From assembly GCA_017471045.1 (NCBI GenBank), contig JAFUWZ010000006.1, positions 1 to 60,796 of the forward strand: 60,796 nucleotides of DNA, given 5' to 3'. A program made the position numbers and the translations under genes. Under the pieces are notes generated by a model. The model had not been told where the DNA came from, did not search any database, and saw nothing but the letters and a program-made list of their open reading frames with translations. Shown here piece by piece: positions 14,837 to 25,600 of this stretch. Position 1 is the stretch's first letter. The number at the start of each line of letters is the position of its first letter. Source of the DNA: Bacteroidales bacterium. GTDB lineage: Bacteria > Bacteroidota > Bacteroidia > Bacteroidales > UBA932.

Positions 14837-17146
14837 TCAGTTATGGTAATACTTAAGGAGTTGATACTGATTGATATTTGCCTCTTTCATCAACTTGGCG
14901 CAGGCCTCATGCACGCCGGAATAGTCCGGGATGACGACGCCTTTGTTGACCCAGCCGGAGCTGGAACTGTCGTAATCGTCCGTCCACTTGAACCAGTGCC
15001 AGCCGGCGATCTGGTCGTCCTCGATGAAACGGATGATGTTGTTCTGATAGAAGATACCACGGTCCGACTGGCTGTCCACGATCCAGCCTGCACCCTCTCC
15101 ATTCTTGTAGAGCGTGCCGTCCGGCGCCTTGAGGGTGCTGTCCTTGGTGTAGAATTCGCTGACCAGGCAGGGCTTGTCACCCAGCCAGGCCGGATAGGAC
15201 TGGAAAGCGGGGAAATGGTTGATGTCCCAGTAAGCATAGAAGTTGAAGGACACCGCATCGCAGTACCGGGCACACGCCTCCATCACTTCCCGGGTCTCCT
15301 TGGCATCGGCATGGATCCGGCAGCCGAGGACCAGATGGTTGGGATCGGCGGCCCGGATGGCCTCCGAGGCCGTCTTGAAATAATAGTCCGCCACGGCTGC
15401 AAGGAAGGGTTTCTCCATCGAAGAGGAATAGGTCTGGGTGCCGTACTGTGCCTGCATCCAATCCTGCGCCCATTGCCTGGCCGGGACGTTGCAGCGGAAA
15501 TAATCCGCATCGGCCGGGTCAGTAGCGAGATCCAGGAATCCCTTCAGCGTGATCGGGATCGGGTAGGAGGTGGTCACGTCCACGAAAGGAAGTTCATTGT
15601 CGAAATACCAGCCGATGAACGCCGGGTCATCCCGGAACAAGCCGGCGCCGTATCCGGCGGTCTCCCGGATGGAAGCCAGATAGTCCGGGTCGAACATCAA
15701 GGTAAACTCGGACTGGACCTTAGGGTCGAAAGACTTGCCGGAAACGGACCGGTAGTCCCAGTAGAAGGTGCGGAGCAGGAAGAGGTTTTCACACTGGCTG
15801 AGCCGGTGAGTGCCGTTCCCCTGGCGCAGGATTTCCCGTACGGACGGGGTGATGCTGATCCCGGGCGCAGGCATGTTGTCGTAATACTTGATCCGGCGGG
15901 GCGAATGGCAATAGAAATTGAACGCCATGTCGGCGATCCTGGGCGCGCACCACCGGGCCCATTCGTCCAGGCTGGCGAATTTGGCGTTATAATAGTTGGC
16001 GACCGGAGCTCCATAGTTATCGATATTCATGTCCGGGCATACGAAATTGAACCCGGAAAGGAAAGCGACGTTGCCGTCCGGATCGACAAAAACCTTTTTG
16101 CCGCCATAATAGCCGGTCCGCCAGAAACCGGCCGGATTGGAACTGGTCACCCGGGTAGGCGGGACGCCGTTGAAACCGCCCCAGGCATCGCGGGCCGAGT
16201 CCTCACTGAGTTTCTCCAGACCGTTCATCCCGGAGATGGTCCGGGAAGGAGCCGAGACATATTTGCCGTTGCGCCACCAGTAGTAGGACACATCCGTCAG
16301 GACGTATTCGTCTGAAGTCAGGGCTGAGACCCTGACTTCCTTGACCTTTCCGGCCGCCAGAGAGCCCAGGTCGACCTGATAGGATTTTACGTTCTGAAGG
16401 CCTTGAGGAGACGTCAGGGCCAGCTCCATCGTCGCATTCAGACCTGTGAAATCGGACGGAAATACCAAGAGGGTGACATAGGACCCGCTCCCGCTGACGG
16501 CCGGATTGCCGGAAAGCGAGACCGACACACTGTGCTGGGCCTCGACGGCCTTGAAGGCCAAGGATTGCTTTTCGATGGTATAAGTCCCGCTCAGCGCTGC
16601 ATCGGCGCAACGAAGCGTCACGGAAGACAATCGATAGCCCTGATACGCTTCTGCATCCAGGATGACGCGGACCGCCGCGAGCGGATTCGTGAGGGTGACC
16701 GTGTTCTGCTCCGCAGGGACGAAGGACGGACTGACCGCGAACAGATCGGAGCCGGACGAAGGGTCGCCGAAACCGGGGAGTACCTGCTGCCGGTATAGCG
16801 AGGTATTGGAACCGAGGGTCTTTGAGGCGGGATACACCAGACAGAGAGAAGTCCCCGCCGGAAGCGTTTTGCTCCATTTGAAACGGCCCGTAGCGGTACC
16901 CGCTCCGGAAGACAAGGACACCGTCCCGTAACTGGCGCCGGTCTTGGGGTCACAGACCTTGATCTGGTCCGAAGCGGACCACAGATGGGGCAGGTCCCCG
17001 GCCAGCTGGACGGCAAATTCGTAGGAAGAGACCGTCTCGTCCGGCCGGCCCGTTCCGCCGCCCGACGGGGTTGCCGGCTCTTTCCCGCCACAAGCGCAAA
17101 CAAGCAGCACGGCTGCCGCAGCCACCCACTTCGTGAAGGTTTTCAT
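14837..17146 (-). CDS. Fimbrillin-like domain fused to GH50-like glycosidase, lipoprotein
   Basis: A 769-residue lipoprotein with signal KWVAAAAVLLVCAC. Residues about 40-265 look like a fimbrillin/Mfa-type domain: WSASDQIKVCDP, FKWSKTLPAGTSLCLVYPAS, PLAAVRVILDAEAYQGYRLSSV and YVTLLVFPSDFTG. Residues about 290-769 are the glycosidase shared with both neighbours: GWYFDNELPFVD, VLGCRIHADAKE, YCDAVSFNFYAYWD, CLVSEFYTKDS and GWHWFKWTDDYD, with catalytic glutamates likely in DNEL and SEF. The fusion suggests the fimbrillin-like module serves as a stalk or glycan-contact domain on the cell surface. The gene start overlaps the stop of the upstream paralogue by 4 bp (ATGA). Confidence 0.7.
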   Translation of the reverse strand: MKTFTKWVAAAAVLLVCACGGKEPATPSGGGTGRPDETVSSYEFAVQLAGDLPHLWSASDQIKVCDPKTGASYGTVSLSSGAGTATGRFKWSKTLPAGTSLCLVYPASKTLGSNTSLYRQQVLPGFGDPSSGSDLFAVSPSFVPAEQNTVTLTNPLAAVRVILDAEAYQGYRLSSVTLRCADAALSGTYTIEKQSLAFKAVEAQHSVSVSLSGNPAVSGSGSYVTLLVFPSDFTGLNATMELALTSPQGLQNVKSYQVDLGSLAAGKVKEVRVSALTSDEYVLTDVSYYWWRNGKYVSAPSRTISGMNGLEKLSEDSARDAWGGFNGVPPTRVTSSNPAGFWRTGYYGGKKVFVDPDGNVAFLSGFNFVCPDMNIDNYGAPVANYYNAKFASLDEWARWCAPRIADMAFNFYCHSPRRIKYYDNMPAPGISITPSVREILRQGNGTHRLSQCENLFLLRTFYWDYRSVSGKSFDPKVQSEFTLMFDPDYLASIRETAGYGAGLFRDDPAFIGWYFDNELPFVDVTTSYPIPITLKGFLDLATDPADADYFRCNVPARQWAQDWMQAQYGTQTYSSSMEKPFLAAVADYYFKTASEAIRAADPNHLVLGCRIHADAKETREVMEACARYCDAVSFNFYAYWDINHFPAFQSYPAWLGDKPCLVSEFYTKDSTLKAPDGTLYKNGEGAGWIVDSQSDRGIFYQNNIIRFIEDDQIAGWHWFKWTDDYDSSSSGWVNKGVVIPDYSGVHEACAKLMKEANINQYQLLKYYHN

Positions 17147-18594
17147 GGATAGTAATAGTCTAAAATACTATAAATATTACGATGCAACCGGGCCATCTGT
17201 TTCAGGCAGCCCCCGTAGGGAGTGTAATCCGGTGCGATCACACCTTTGTTGTTCCAGCCATAACCCTTATAATCGTCATCCGTCAACTGGAACCACTGCC
17301 ACCCGACGCAATCATCATAGCTGATCAGCTTGCGCGTAAAGTTCTGGTAATAGGCACCGCGGGCTTTCTGGCCCTTCACGATCCAGCCTCCGCCTTCTCC
17401 GGCGTTGGCATACGGCTCTCCCGCAAACGAGCGCGTGCCGTCACGGGTATAGAACTCCGAAATCAGGAAAGGTTTGCTGCAGGTGGCCGTCCAAGGCTTG
17501 AACTTGTCGATGAAATAGTCATCGTTCGGCTCCCATACATGGTAGAGATTGATCGAGACCACGTCACAATACTTCGCGCAGGCACCGACAACCTGGGGAA
17601 GCTGTTGCGGCCGGCCATGGATGCGGCTGCCGAGGACCAGATGGTTCGGGTCATGCTTCCGCAAGGCTTCGGAAGCCGTCTTGTAATAGTAGTCGCACAC
17701 ATCCTGCAGGAAGGCGTCTTCCATGGCTGGCGTAATGTTCTCCGGCAAGGGTTCGACACCATATTTCCCGCGCAGGAACTGCTGGGCGTACGCCTTCGCA
17801 TACGCCAGGGCCCGAGGCTGGTCCGGCCTGCATTCGAAAGACAGCCAATCCTTGAGATATACGCCGGGATGGTTGTCTTTCACCCATCGGAACTGGATCT
17901 CATTGTCCGTATAATACCCGATGAAATGAGGCCGGTTCACATAAGGGCGCGTCAGCCTTTCTGCCTTTTCGTCCAGATAGTCCAGATAATCCGGGTCGAA
18001 AAGGTTGACACACACATTGGCCTGCGCCCGGTCAAAATGCCGGTCGAAGCCGTGCAGGAAGGACACGAAGATCACTTCGCTCAGGACCGGATCCGAGCCC
18101 AGGTGATAGATCTCTTCCGTATTGTCGTAGTCCTTGTTGCCGTTGAACGAAAAGAAATTGAACCCATACCGGGCAAGCAGGTCCCCGGCGTATTGCGACC
18201 AGGCGGAAACATCCTTGAAAGTACGGTCGAACAAGGCGTTCGTCCGGGGCGTATTCTGGACTTTCCCGCGGTCCTGAATGACGCCGTTGATCCCGTGCAG
18301 GAGGGCGATGTGCCCGTCCGGATCGACCATCACCCACCTTCCCTTGTACCTGCCCGTCCGCCAGAATCCGGCCGGATTGGTGCTGACGATCGCGTCGGGT
18401 TCGACGTGATCATAGCCGCCCCAACGGTCCAAGGTGCCGGCCGTCTTCCTGTCAAGTCCCCGCAAGGCATCCACAGTGATCACTTCCGCCTTGCTGAAGG
18501 CGGGATCAGCCATGGTCTTCTTGTATTCCACCTCGCGGGGTCCCTGACAAGAAAAACAGATGCCGGCGATGACGAGCCAATGCAAAGGTTTCAT
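17143..18594 (-). CDS. GH50-like glycosidase lipoprotein (single domain)
   Basis: The shortest of three tandem paralogues, 483 residues, a lipoprotein by its N-terminus (WLVIAGICFSC, Cys 16). The catalytic barrel shows FWRTGRYKGRWVMVDPDGH, GYYTDNEIQFR, VLGSRIHGRPQQ, YCDVVSINLYHVW, PFLISEFYTRDG, GGGWIVKGQKARG and GWQWFQLTDDDYKG. DNE and SEF supply the expected acid/base and nucleophile glutamates. GH50 and other clan-A families share this arrangement. Because it lacks the extra N-terminal module of the others it may be the ancestral form. It lies 11 bp after the surface glycan-binding protein gene in the PUL operon. Confidence 0.7.
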   Translation of the reverse strand: MKPLHWLVIAGICFSCQGPREVEYKKTMADPAFSKAEVITVDALRGLDRKTAGTLDRWGGYDHVEPDAIVSTNPAGFWRTGRYKGRWVMVDPDGHIALLHGINGVIQDRGKVQNTPRTNALFDRTFKDVSAWSQYAGDLLARYGFNFFSFNGNKDYDNTEEIYHLGSDPVLSEVIFVSFLHGFDRHFDRAQANVCVNLFDPDYLDYLDEKAERLTRPYVNRPHFIGYYTDNEIQFRWVKDNHPGVYLKDWLSFECRPDQPRALAYAKAYAQQFLRGKYGVEPLPENITPAMEDAFLQDVCDYYYKTASEALRKHDPNHLVLGSRIHGRPQQLPQVVGACAKYCDVVSINLYHVWEPNDDYFIDKFKPWTATCSKPFLISEFYTRDGTRSFAGEPYANAGEGGGWIVKGQKARGAYYQNFTRKLISYDDCVGWQWFQLTDDDYKGYGWNNKGVIAPDYTPYGGCLKQMARLHRNIYSILDYYYP

Positions 18595-18605
18595 CCTGGG
18601 AAAAC

Positions 18606-20813
18606 CTATCTGTTATCGGTATCCCGCTGGCAGCGGATCGGCGTAGCCGTCGCCTTCTGGTGCGAAGCCGTATAGGCGGCCGGCGTCTTGTTGGCACTGG
18701 AAGCCCAATAAGCAAAGGCGGTGGCATTGCTCGAAGAGGCCGATGCCACATAGTTGGTCCAGTAGTACTGCGGCCAGCTTGCGGACCAGGTTCCTCCGGT
18801 TCCGTAGCCTGTCAGGCGTCCGTTGGTCGCGATTTTGCGGCCGTCCCACTCACCTGCGAAGATGAAGTTGTAGTCCTCCGACTCCATCGATCCGCTGTAC
18901 AAGCCGCGGAAACCGGCCGTGTTGTTGTACCCCTGATAGGCTGCGGACAGGATATCGGACGTAGCGGCATCCGGAACCCTCCAGCCCTTCGGGCAAGGAT
19001 CGTACTGGGTCTTGGTACCCGCCACGTCCGGCGAACCCACTTCGCAACCCCAGATGTCGGACTGGGATTCGAGGACCCAGGCCAGGGCATTGTCGGTGCC
19101 GTTGTGGCAGACCAGGCCGGCGGGGTACTCCAACGACTCGGCCAGGGTCATGAAGGGCCCGTTGACGGCGTACATGTTGCCGGTGCCGCTGACCGGGGTC
19201 TGTCCTGCCGCGTTGTACGCCCAATACACCGAGGTGTAGCTGTCCCAGTAGAAGGGCAGGTAACGGCCGAACTGGTAATAATAGAAGGTCCGGACGAAAT
19301 GGCCGGCGCCGTTGGCGCTGATCCACTCGGCCTTGTTGGTCGGCTGTCCGATCGCCAGGTTGGCCAGCTGGACGCCGCCGATGTTGACCGGTTCGACGGC
19401 AGTTCCATCCGCAGCGATGTTCCAGAAAGCCCAGCCCCACAGGATCTTTCCATCCTTCTTCATGACCAGGATCGGGGCCCCCGCGGTGGAGCCTTCATTC
19501 TTGACTGTCACGGTGTAATTCTCCTCATCGACCGTGAAGGAGAATTTGTCCGCTACGAACTTGCCGTCAGAACGCGGGATATAGATGGCGGAGCCGTTCT
19601 TGGTCAGCCACTCGAAGGTCACCCCGTCCGGCCTCTCGGCCTTGGTGTAGTCGCCACGGAGCCGGTAGTCGATCTCGACTTCTTCCGGAATGTCCGGATT
19701 GGCGGAGAGCGATGCGCCGGCATAGACGGCGGACTTGCTCTGGATCAGGAAGGTGTTGGCCTGTCCGTAGGCATAGCCCAGGCCGACCAGTTTGCGACTC
19801 TCCAGCGGGCAGAACCACTTGCCGATGTTGTTGTCGGAAGACTTCAGGTCAGCAAAGTTGACCTCGACGGTCTGTCCGCCCACGAAATCGGTCGCCGCCA
19901 GCGCAACAGGCAGGGAAACCGTCATGGAAGGAGTCTCCAGCGTAAAGGTCAGGGTCAGGTCATTGGTATGCGCACCCGGAAGCGCCGTGATATAGAATGC
20001 CTGGGGCTCATCCGCCCGGAGGGGACTCGCGTTGTGGATGGCGAGGTTGATGTACTGGTAGGAGCTGTTGACCGTCGTCTCCTTCGTATCGATGGCGTAG
20101 TCCATGTTACCGGAGACCGGATTGTCGGCACTGACCAGGCCGATCTTGTTGAGATAGTATCCTTCGAATTCCTTGGAAGCGATGGAGATCTTGACCGTCG
20201 TGGCGACCGGAGTCAGGGAGAACTGGAAGTGCCGGTCCGCCGCATCACCGGAGGCCAGCCCGATGGAGAGGGGCGTGGATTTCGCACCGGCCTTGCTCTG
20301 GGTCTGGTCGTGCGGGACGCTCAGGTCATAAATCATGCGCTCGCCCGGCACATAGATCAGGCTGGGCGTATAAGGCGCGCACACCAGGAATTCGTTGTTG
20401 CCCCCAGGGATATTGAGCCCCTCGGCATGGAACACGGCCGTGGGCTGGCCGTCGTATTTCGAAGGCTGATAAACTTCTTCCTCCTGCACGATTTCCTCTC
20501 CGCCGCCCGCCGTACCGGACGCGGAATAACCCTTGGGAGGCTCATACCCCCATCCGTCGATCTTGCAGCGCTGATTCTTGACGAGTGCGCCGCCGGATAA
20601 GCCATAAATGCCGATATCGGACGTGGAGGTCCAGGCGAACCCGTCCATCGCGATTGTCCCTTCGAAGTCATACACCGGGCCGCCGGCAGGCTTCACATAG
20701 ACGTCGGGGACCGTCTCCTGACCGTCAGTCGGGAGGATGTCGCAGGCGGCAAGCATCCAGGATGCCGCAGCCAGCAGGGTCATTAATCTATATATCTGTT
20801 TCATGGATTTCAC
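18606..20813 (-). CDS. Surface glycan-binding lipoprotein with fimbrillin-like and FISUMP-like parts
   Basis: A 735-residue lipoprotein (signal TLLAAASWMLAAC). It occupies the place after susD where surface glycan-binding proteins (SusE/F, SGBP-B) are found. Residues about 40-330 follow the fimbrillin pattern (FAWTSTSDIGIYGLSGG, NEFLVCAPYTPSLIYVPG, FQFSLTPVATTVKISI, PQAFYITALPG). The C-terminal third contains YDPCPKGWRVPDAATSDI and YYWTNYVASASSSNATAF, the signature of the 'Fibrobacter succinogenes major paralogous' (FISUMP-like) domain. The likely job is holding the target glycan at the cell surface for SusCD. An alternative start three codons downstream (MKQIYRLM) is possible. Confidence 0.7.
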   Translation of the reverse strand: MKSMKQIYRLMTLLAAASWMLAACDILPTDGQETVPDVYVKPAGGPVYDFEGTIAMDGFAWTSTSDIGIYGLSGGALVKNQRCKIDGWGYEPPKGYSASGTAGGGEEIVQEEEVYQPSKYDGQPTAVFHAEGLNIPGGNNEFLVCAPYTPSLIYVPGERMIYDLSVPHDQTQSKAGAKSTPLSIGLASGDAADRHFQFSLTPVATTVKISIASKEFEGYYLNKIGLVSADNPVSGNMDYAIDTKETTVNSSYQYINLAIHNASPLRADEPQAFYITALPGAHTNDLTLTFTLETPSMTVSLPVALAATDFVGGQTVEVNFADLKSSDNNIGKWFCPLESRKLVGLGYAYGQANTFLIQSKSAVYAGASLSANPDIPEEVEIDYRLRGDYTKAERPDGVTFEWLTKNGSAIYIPRSDGKFVADKFSFTVDEENYTVTVKNEGSTAGAPILVMKKDGKILWGWAFWNIAADGTAVEPVNIGGVQLANLAIGQPTNKAEWISANGAGHFVRTFYYYQFGRYLPFYWDSYTSVYWAYNAAGQTPVSGTGNMYAVNGPFMTLAESLEYPAGLVCHNGTDNALAWVLESQSDIWGCEVGSPDVAGTKTQYDPCPKGWRVPDAATSDILSAAYQGYNNTAGFRGLYSGSMESEDYNFIFAGEWDGRKIATNGRLTGYGTGGTWSASWPQYYWTNYVASASSSNATAFAYWASSANKTPAAYTASHQKATATPIRCQRDTDNR

Positions 20814-20823
20814 TGTTAAAAGG

Positions 20824-22629
20824 TTACTCGCCTACCGGGCCGCTTCCGCCCCAGCCGGCATTCTGCTTCAAATTGGGATTGACTCCGATCTGCTCGTCGG
20901 AAATCGGAAGCCAGATCTTGTAGGGTTGCCAGTAATCCTTGAGCGTCTGGTACAGGACAGCTTGGGTCGAAGTACTCAGTTTGTACTGTCTGGCCAGGAC
21001 GGTGGGGTCGATATACTCGCCCGTGACATAGGTGGTTTCGATAGCCGCGATCGCCGCATCGATCCGGTTGAAACGGATGAGGTCGAACTTGTGCGAGCAC
21101 TCCATGAAGAGTTCCCGCTCGCGGCTCGCGATCAGTTCGTCGATGAAATCATCCTTGTGGTAGGTCTCGACCAGGAAATTGTAGTTGTCTTCGTCGGTGG
21201 CGATCCGCTCCACGACCTTGTTCATCCAGACCCGGGCCTCATACTCGTTGCCGGAGAAATAGAGGGCCTCGGCGTACATCAGGTAAACGTCCGAGAGGCG
21301 CATCAACGGGTACGAGAGGGAGGTCCGCATGATCGGATGCTGGATCAGTTCGTCCGTGAGCAAGGCGTTGCGGAACTTACCGGTGCACTGCTTGTAGCTG
21401 GATGTCGGATTCCAGGTCTGGCTCGGGCTGTCATAGTACGGATACGGACTCTTGACCCCGTTGATGGTAGTGGAGTCCTGGATACAAGGGCTGGCGTAGT
21501 TGTGCTTGTCGATCTTCAGGGTCTGCCATCCTTCGTTGTAACGTCCGGTGCAGGTCCAGTCGCGCCGCGCATCCTGCTTGACATAGGAATAGAACGCCGT
21601 CGGCGAAGGCATGTGGCGGTTGGATCCGCCGTTGGCATCGCCCGAAGAGTAGCTGGCCGGTGTCGGCCAGGAAGTGCAGGAGAAGTAGCCGGAAGCCCCT
21701 ACGACATAGTTTTCGGAGAGGAACAGGCATTCGTTGTACTGCATGTCCTTGCTCAATTCGAGGAAATTGACCCGGAAGTCTTCGTTGAGGAAATACGGGG
21801 AATTGAGACAGACGTCCTCCAGCGCAGCCTTGGCCTTGGCCGTCATGGCCTCCTCGTCCACAAAGGAGAAATCGTTCAGCGGCTGCTTGTCGACGAAAGA
21901 CGATCCCGTACCATAGCGCTTGCAGGCGGCGAGGTAGTTGCAGATACGGCCGATGTAGGCTGCAGCCGTCCATTTGTTGGCGGATCCGGCCCCCATGATA
22001 CCGTATTTGGTATCCTGCAAATGCTCATAGGCATAAGTCAGATCGCCGAGGATCAGCTCATATACATCTTTCAAGGGCGCCCGGGGCTCCTGTCCGTCCG
22101 AGATGTCGGATGTGACCAGGGGAACGCCGCCGAATCCCCACGCCAGATGGTAATAGAAGAATGCACGGAGGAAACGGGCCTCGGCCTTGTACTGGATGGC
22201 CGACTCTTCCGAGAGACCTTCCACACCATCCACATACCGCAGCACGACGTTGCAGCGGTTGATGCCGGCGTAAAAAGCCTTCCAGAAATTCCGGACGGTC
22301 TGGGAAGACTGGTCGAAAATGCCCGTCTCCATCTCAAGACCTTCCGTCGTCGTCGTGCCGTTGCTGATCACATCGTCGGCGGGCCCGTTCATCAGGAAGA
22401 AAAGTCCCGAAGCATAGGTCCCGTTGGCGACGGATACACCCGGGACGCTGGAAGTGTTGATCGTCTCGTAACAGCTGATCAGCGAGAGCCTCAACTGGGT
22501 CGGAGTCTGGAAGAAATTCTCCGGAGACGTTGAAGAATAAGGAGCCCTGTCGAGGAAGACGGCATTTTCGCAGGAAAGAGCCAGGATGGAAACGGCCGCG
22601 AGGGCCAGGATCATTTTAATCTGTTTCAT
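20824..22629 (-). CDS. SusD/RagB family nutrient-binding outer-membrane lipoprotein
   Basis: A 601-residue lipoprotein (signal ILALAAVSILALSC) of the SusD family, the lid protein on a SusC transporter that binds oligosaccharide. Family marks include DRAPYSSTSPENFFQTPTQL near the start, NFWKAFYAGINRCNVVLRYV, the TPR-like YKAEARFLRAFFYYHLAWGFGGVPLV, and the C-terminal LMRLSDVYLMYAEALYFSG with ERELFMECSHKFDLIRF. It is 18 bp after the susC stop and 10 bp before the glycan-binding protein gene, all in one operon. Confidence 0.95.
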   Translation of the reverse strand: MKQIKMILALAAVSILALSCENAVFLDRAPYSSTSPENFFQTPTQLRLSLISCYETINTSSVPGVSVANGTYASGLFFLMNGPADDVISNGTTTTEGLEMETGIFDQSSQTVRNFWKAFYAGINRCNVVLRYVDGVEGLSEESAIQYKAEARFLRAFFYYHLAWGFGGVPLVTSDISDGQEPRAPLKDVYELILGDLTYAYEHLQDTKYGIMGAGSANKWTAAAYIGRICNYLAACKRYGTGSSFVDKQPLNDFSFVDEEAMTAKAKAALEDVCLNSPYFLNEDFRVNFLELSKDMQYNECLFLSENYVVGASGYFSCTSWPTPASYSSGDANGGSNRHMPSPTAFYSYVKQDARRDWTCTGRYNEGWQTLKIDKHNYASPCIQDSTTINGVKSPYPYYDSPSQTWNPTSSYKQCTGKFRNALLTDELIQHPIMRTSLSYPLMRLSDVYLMYAEALYFSGNEYEARVWMNKVVERIATDEDNYNFLVETYHKDDFIDELIASRERELFMECSHKFDLIRFNRIDAAIAAIETTYVTGEYIDPTVLARQYKLSTSTQAVLYQTLKDYWQPYKIWLPISDEQIGVNPNLKQNAGWGGSGPVGE

Positions 22630-22647
22630 ATATACGGTCCTCCATCA

Positions 22648-25600
22648 TTAAAATCCAATGTTAAGCGCGAAACTGTACGTCCTGGGCTTGGGATAGGACA
22701 TACGGTCGAAGCCGGTAAACAAAGCGTTGGCGGAGCTGACATCCGGGTCGTTGCCGCTATACCGGGTGAACACATAGGCGTTGTCCACGTTCAGGGAGAG
22801 CCGAAGGGAGCTGATCCGAACCTTCGAAAGGACCCGCGCAGGAAGGCTGTAGCCCAGCGCGAGGGTCTTGATCCGCAGGTAAGAACCATCTTCGACATAA
22901 TAGTCCGAGCACCAGGTATTGGTGTTGTTGGAGAGCTGCGAGTAGGTATTGGAAGCGTTTTCCGGTGTCCAATGACCGTACCAGGCGTCCCGGCGGAGGT
23001 TGTAGGAACTGTTGCCGCCGGAGATGCCGGACTCGCTCCATACGTTGTACTCGTTGAGGATCGTCCGGCCGTAGAGGCCTTCGAGGAAGATGTTGAGATC
23101 CCAGTTTTTCCAGGTGAAGGTATTGCCCAGACTGGCCGTAAAGAGCGGATTGGAATTGCTGATCATCTCCCGGTCACTGGTCGTGATCTCATTGTCATTT
23201 CCGCTGATATCCTTGTATTTCCGGTCGCCGGGGACAATCGTCTTGCCGGCGATGGTGGTCTGGCCTTCCTTCAGGGTGTACACAAACTGATTGTAGTTGG
23301 CCGACGTAACCGCCTCGGAAGGATAGATCCGACCGGTGGCGTCGCCCTTGCGGGTGATGATGAAGTCATCCAGCTGATAGTTGCCGATACAGCGGTAACC
23401 CCAGCCGATCCCGATCGGGAGGCCGGGAACGATACGGGACACCTCCGTCAGGGTCCCCCCGCCGATGTTGACGAGGACGTACTCGTTGTCTCCGATATCC
23501 ACCACCTTGTTGCGGCTCAGGTCAAAGGAAAAGTTGGTTGTCCAGGAGAAATCCTTGGTGGAGATGTTGTGCGAAGTGAGGGCGATCTCAATGCCCTTGT
23601 TCGTCACCTTACCCAGGTTCTTCCACTGGGTGTTGAAACCGGTCTGGGCCGAAACGATGGCATTGTAGAGCATGTCCCGCGTGTCCTTGTAATACACGTC
23701 CACGACGAGTCCGAAGCGGTCGTCCAAGATGGAGAAATCCAGGCCCGCGTCATACTGGTAGGTCGTCTCCCACTTGAGCTTGGGATTGGACGAACTGCTC
23801 AGCGCCATACCCATGATCTCGGAGCCTGCCGTGCCGTAATAATTGGTGCCCATCGTGGCGAGCGCCTGATAGTTGCCGATCCGGTCGTTGCCGGATGCGC
23901 CGGCGCTGGCCCTGATCTTGAACTCGCTGATCCAGGGAGCGGAGGCTTTGATCCAGGGCTCCTCGATGACGCGCCAGGCCGCAGAAACGGACGGGAAATA
24001 GCCCACCCGGTTGCCGGCGTAGAACTTGGAAGACCCGTCCGCACGGAAGGTGGCCGTCAGGTAGTACTTCTGCTTGTAATTGTAGTTGGCGCGGGAGATG
24101 AACGACAGTTTGGAGTTGTCACCGACCGACTGGGAAGGATTGTCGAGGTTATTGGCCTTGGAGATGTTGTAGGCTCCCGTGGATTCATCCTCGAAGTTAT
24201 ACCCGCTGATGCCCATCGCCATCGATTTGTAGTAGGTGATCTCGCCGCCCGCCATGGCATCGAAATGGTGCGTCTTGTTCCAGGTCTTGCTGTATTGCAG
24301 GATGGAGGAGGCATTGTAGTTGTGCGTACTCACCCGTTTCTCGCCGCCTTTTCCGGAGACGCTGTAGCCCCAGCGGCTCTTGGAGGAATAGAACTCCAGC
24401 ATATCCGAGTCGGAGATGCCGCCGGAAGCGTTGAGCCGCAGCTGCCAGTTCGTAGCGAAGTTGTAATTGACATACGCATTGGCGGTGACACGGTTGTAAG
24501 AGGTCTGCTTGAACGTCTCGTCCGTAATCAGGGAAGTCAGGCCGAAAACGGTCGTGCGGTACTGGTCTTCCTCGGAAGGCGTCCATCTCTGGAGCGGCCT
24601 CTCGCGGTAGATCATCTGGATGATACCGTTGTAACCCGAGTTGACGGCACCCGTGCTGAGGGTACGGCCGAAATTGACCGTAAATCCCGTCTTCCATTTC
24701 TGGTTGATCTGGTGGTCCAGCTTGACGCGGGCCGTGTAGCGCTGCTGGTCATTGCCCCGCACCAGGCCTTCCTGGTTCAGGTAACCCAGACTCGCCGCGA
24801 TCTGCGTCTTTCCGCCGACCCGCGAGCTCAGCGAAACATTATAGTTGTGGCTGAGCGCATTGCGGTAAACGAGCTTCTGCCAGTCATAATAGGTATAGCC
24901 GGAAGCGTCGATGGGTTCGTCGTTTTCTCCGTCATAGTCCGTATCGACGCCGAAGGCGATCTTTCCGCCATAGTCCCCCTTGATGAAGCGGTAGTCTGCA
25001 TACTCCTGCGGATTGAGGAGTTGGATATGGCGCGGATTCTGGGACAGGCTGATCGTCGAATCAAAATGGACCGTCGTCTTGTCGATGCCCTTGATACCGC
25101 TCTTGGTGGTAATGATGATGACGCCGTTCGCGCCGTTCGCGCCATAAATGGACGTTGCGGAGGCATCCTTAAGCACTTCGATGGACTCGATGTCATTGGG
25201 ATTGAGGAAAGACAGCGGATCGAAGGTACCGTAGCCCGTCTCCGTGGACGTGGCGATTTCTCCGCTGCTCAGGTTCATCTGCATCCCGTCGATGACGAAG
25301 AGCGGAGAAGTGCCTGCATTGATGGAGTTGTTGCCGCGGATCTTGATGTTGAACCCGGCGCCCGGCTCACCCGACTGGCTGGTAATGGAAAGACCTGCGA
25401 CCCGGCCCTGCAAGGCTCCGATTGCATTGTTCGATCCGGTTGCGGTGATTTCTTCCGCCCGGATCGAGGCCACGGAGCCGGTGAGGTCCCGCCTCGAAGT
25501 CGTGCCATAGCCGATGACAACGGCATCGTCCAGCGTCATATTGTCCGGGGACATCACCACACTCAAATACTGGTTGTCCAACAAACGGACAGACTCCTGT

